Positions 5,690 through 7,251 of a DNA stretch of 7,251 bases are shown piece after piece. The notes under the pieces were generated by a model. That model ran no database searches, was not told the DNA's origin, and was given only the letters and a program-made list of their open reading frames with translations. The stretch's first letter is position 1. Each line of letters opens with the position of its first letter. The position numbers and the translations under genes are program-made. The DNA lies in assembly GCA_002726925.1 (NCBI GenBank), contig PBTJ01000126.1:1-7251 (forward strand), in the 5' to 3' direction. The stretch is from Gammaproteobacteria bacterium. GTDB lineage: Bacteria > Pseudomonadota > Gammaproteobacteria > Pseudomonadales > Azotimanducaceae.

Positions 5690-6703
5690 ATGAAATCGAA
5701 ACTAGAATACATCTGGCTGGACGGCTACCAGCCAACGCAAAGCCTGCGCAGCAAAACGCAAATGAGCAAAGAGAACTTCTCCGGTGCGCTGGATGAGGTA
5801 CCTGAATGGTCATTCGACGGCAGTTCAACCGAACAAGCCGAGGGCGGCAGTTCAGATTGCCTGCTCAAGCCGGTAGCTATTTACCCGGATCCTGATCGTC
5901 AAAACGCTTACCTGGTTATGTGCGAAGTGCTAAATGCCGACGGCACACCTCACGCGTCAAACGGCCGTGCCACCATCGATGACGATGACAACGATTTCTG
6001 GTTTGGCTTCGAACAAGAATACTTTCTGTGGGATGTCGACACCCAACTGCCTCCGGGTTTCCCTGCTAACGGTTATCCCGGACCTCAGGGACCTTACTAC
6101 TGCTCGGTTGGTGCAGCGAACGCGCACGGGCGTGACTGCGTTGAAGAGCACTTCGACCTGTGTCTTGAGACCGGCCTGAACATCGAAGGCATCAATGCTG
6201 AAGTGGCGGCTGGGCAGTGGGAATTCCAAATTTTCGCTAAAGGTGCCAAGGAAGCGGGTGACCAGATTTGGATTGCGCGCTATCTCCTAGAACGCACTGG
6301 CGAAAAGTACGGCTACGCCATCAACTGGCATCCCAAGCCCTTTGGCGACTTGGATTGGAACGGCTCAGGCATGCACGCGAATTTCTCCAACGGAGCCATG
6401 CGCACCGAAGGCAAGGAAGAGGTGTTCACCAAGATCTGTGAGGAATTCGGTAAGAACATCCAGCGTCACATTAGCGTTTACGGTGCCGATAACGATCAGC
6501 GTTTGACAGGCAAGCACGAAACTCAATCAATTGATGAGTTTAGCTATGGTATTTCAGACCGTGGCGCATCCATCCGTATTCCGGTCACCACACCGGCTGA
6601 CGGCTGGGTCGGGCGATTAGAGGATCGGCGTACCGCATCTAATGCCGACCCCTACAAAGTTGCTGCGGCTATTGTGAAAACCAGCAAGGAAGCGCTGGCC
6701 TAA
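5690..6703 (+). CDS. glnII: Glutamine synthetase, type II (GSII/GlnII)
   Basis: Makes glutamine from glutamate, ammonia and ATP in the cytoplasm; the main ammonium-assimilating reaction. The 337 residues have the GSII plan: a beta-grasp domain (about 1-85, starting KLEYIWLDGYQPTQSLR, with FDGSST at 42-47), then the catalytic domain. Active-site motifs: FGFEQEY (105-111; E108, E110), INAEVAAGQWEFQ (168-180; E171, E178), NGSGMH (224-229; H229), LTGKHET (272-278), DRGASIRIP (290-298; R291, R296) and EDRR (311-314). Overall it resembles rhizobial GlnII. GSI (GlnA) is about 470 residues and carries a NLYDLP-type adenylylation site; neither is seen, so GlnE control is not expected. AAGGAG (5673-5678) lies 11 bases before the ATG. 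NtrC sites and a sigma-54 promoter precede it, and ntrB follows after a terminator. It occupies the place of glnA in enteric genomes. The class call is firm; the replacement of GSI is inferred. Confidence 0.95.
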   Translation: MKSKLEYIWLDGYQPTQSLRSKTQMSKENFSGALDEVPEWSFDGSSTEQAEGGSSDCLLKPVAIYPDPDRQNAYLVMCEVLNADGTPHASNGRATIDDDDNDFWFGFEQEYFLWDVDTQLPPGFPANGYPGPQGPYYCSVGAANAHGRDCVEEHFDLCLETGLNIEGINAEVAAGQWEFQIFAKGAKEAGDQIWIARYLLERTGEKYGYAINWHPKPFGDLDWNGSGMHANFSNGAMRTEGKEEVFTKICEEFGKNIQRHISVYGADNDQRLTGKHETQSIDEFSYGISDRGASIRIPVTTPADGWVGRLEDRRTASNADPYKVAAAIVKTSKEALA

Positions 6704-6717
6704 GCGGTCACTGCATC

Positions 6718-6751
6718 AGCGCATCTCTAGCGACAGTCGCAAGAATGCGCT
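6718..6751 (+). other. Structured 3' untranslated region of glnII
   Basis: AGCGCAT (6718-6724) pairs perfectly with ATGCGCT (6745-6751). The enclosed loop holds a second small stem, GCGA-CAG-TCGC (6730-6740). Together with the terminator at 6772-6803 this forms a compact structured tail of about 100 bases after the stop codon. In enterics the glnA 3' UTR releases the small RNA GlnZ. Whether this tail does something similar cannot be told from sequence. Confidence 0.35.
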
Positions 6752-6771
6752 ATACGGTGGTGAGTGAAGAG

Positions 6772-6803
6772 GGGTGTCGATGTTGATCGATACCCTTTTT
6801 TTT
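6772..6803 (+). terminator. Rho-independent terminator after glnII
   Basis: GGGTGTCGAT (6772-6781) and ATCGATACCC (6786-6795) form a 10-bp stem with one G-U pair and a GTTG tetraloop, followed by eight Ts. This is a textbook intrinsic terminator 68 bases after the glnII stop. It should separate most glnII transcription from ntrB, as the terminator between glnA and glnL does in E. coli. Confidence 0.92.
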
Positions 6804-6819
6804 ACCGCCCTTAAGCGGT
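6804..6819 (+). repeat. Second small hairpin after the glnII terminator
   Basis: ACCGC (6804-6808) and GCGGT (6815-6819) form a 5-bp stem around CCTTAA, directly after the T-tract. It lies in the region that must hold any separate ntrB promoter, but I see no convincing -35/-10 pair and no NtrC site there. Confidence 0.3.
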
Positions 6820-6871
6820 GAGCGAACGAGTACTCACGGCCCAATTAGCGCAGAACAATTTTCAGGCATCG

Positions 6872-7251
6872 ATGAACCAAATCAGAAAACGTCCCGCCAC
6901 TAATCACAAACTTGCCGAGCATTTGCTTGGCAGCTTGATGACGGCTGTGATCGTGTTGGACGAGCGGTTTACCGTCAAAAAACTCAACAGCGCCGCCGAA
7001 GACCTGCTGCATGTATCTGCCAATCTGGTTTTGGGCAATCTGCTGACAGATCTTTTGCTCGGTAACGACGAGTTGGTCACAGCGCTGCGCCAAGCGGTGA
7101 CTGACCACCAACCCTTTACTGCACGCAACGTGGCGCTTCAGCTACACGAGAACACCATAGAGGAAGTGGACTTAACCGTTTCCAACCTAGAGACCCCAAA
7201 GGGCCTGCTGTTGGAGTTACACCCCACTAGCCGCATCAATTCGATCAGCCA
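6872..7251 (+). CDS. ntrB: Nitrogen regulation sensor kinase NtrB (GlnL), N-terminal part
   Basis: Cytoplasmic PII-responsive histidine kinase that phosphorylates NtrC when nitrogen is short. Only the first 126 residues are in the window, covering the PAS sensor domain. LAEHLLGSLMTAVIVLDERF (14-33) and LNSAAEDLL (38-46) align with E. coli GlnL (QILNSLINSILLIDDNL and ANPAAQQLL). LTVSNLETPKGLLLELHP (101-118), then RINSIS, matches the end of the PAS domain before the dimerisation helix. The catalytic His box and ATPase domain lie beyond the window. The ATG gives an N-terminus of the right length, with 13 residues before LAEH. A GTG at 6818 in the same frame is possible but adds 18 atypical residues. 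The Shine-Dalgarno is weak. ntrC presumably follows. Its location behind GSII is the key context for this window. Confidence 0.9.
   Translation, partial: MNQIRKRPATNHKLAEHLLGSLMTAVIVLDERFTVKKLNSAAEDLLHVSANLVLGNLLTDLLLGNDELVTALRQAVTDHQPFTARNVALQLHENTIEEVDLTVSNLETPKGLLLELHPTSRINSIS

Noticed and set aside
6845..7128. Minus-strand frames (88 and 74 codons) opposite ntrB
   Set aside because: The plus-strand frame from 6872 aligns with the NtrB PAS domain; the antisense frames do not resemble known proteins.
1..7251. CRISPR arrays, tRNA or rRNA genes, insertion sequences, phage attachment sites
   Set aside because: No regularly spaced repeats, no RNA-gene signatures and no transposase fragments or terminal repeats were seen. 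Apart from glnII, the content is core chromosomal.

Overview
The window comes from a gammaproteobacterium, probably of the Pseudomonas/Cellvibrio/marine type. Two gene neighbourhoods typical of that class sit back to back. The first is ubiB-hisE-tatA-tatB-tatC. The second is typA divergent from a glutamine synthetase gene that is followed by ntrB (glnL). I cannot assign a genus from sequence alone.

Layout. Positions 1-2743 read rightward: the 3' half of ubiB (ubiquinone biosynthesis), hisE (second enzymatic step of histidine synthesis), then tatA, tatB and tatC (twin-arginine protein export). A good -10 box before tatA suggests that the tat genes have their own promoter. Positions 2773-5121 read leftward: typA (BipA, ribosome-associated GTPase), which starts at GTG, then dtd (D-aminoacyl-tRNA deacylase) 42 bases downstream, probably one operon converging on tatC. 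Positions 5122-5689 form a 568-base regulatory region between typA and the glutamine synthetase gene. It holds a typA leader hairpin and a candidate typA promoter on the minus strand. On the plus strand it holds two NtrC-type enhancer sites, an IHF-like site and a near-consensus sigma-54 promoter. Positions 5690-6703 encode glutamine synthetase, followed by a structured 3' untranslated region and a strong intrinsic terminator. From 6872 to the window end lies the PAS domain of NtrB/GlnL, truncated.

The main point of interest is the glutamine synthetase. The position (next to typA, upstream of ntrB) and the promoter architecture (NtrC sites about 94 and 135 bases upstream of a sigma-54 start) are those of the enteric glnA gene, which encodes the ~470-residue dodecameric type I enzyme (GSI). 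The protein here is a 337-residue type II enzyme (GSII, the eukaryotic/rhizobial GlnII kind), with no GSI adenylylation-site motif. It looks as if a GSII gene has taken the place of GSI while keeping nitrogen control by NtrB/NtrC. The regulation would then be transcriptional, not by adenylylation, unless a GSI exists elsewhere in the genome.

Smaller points: hisI is absent from its usual place between ubiB and hisE. UbiB has Ala in its DFG-like motif and a short C-terminus. Dtd carries an in-frame insertion of about 16 residues. Several RNA-level structures, in the glnII leader, the glnII 3' UTR and the typA leader, are worth checking.
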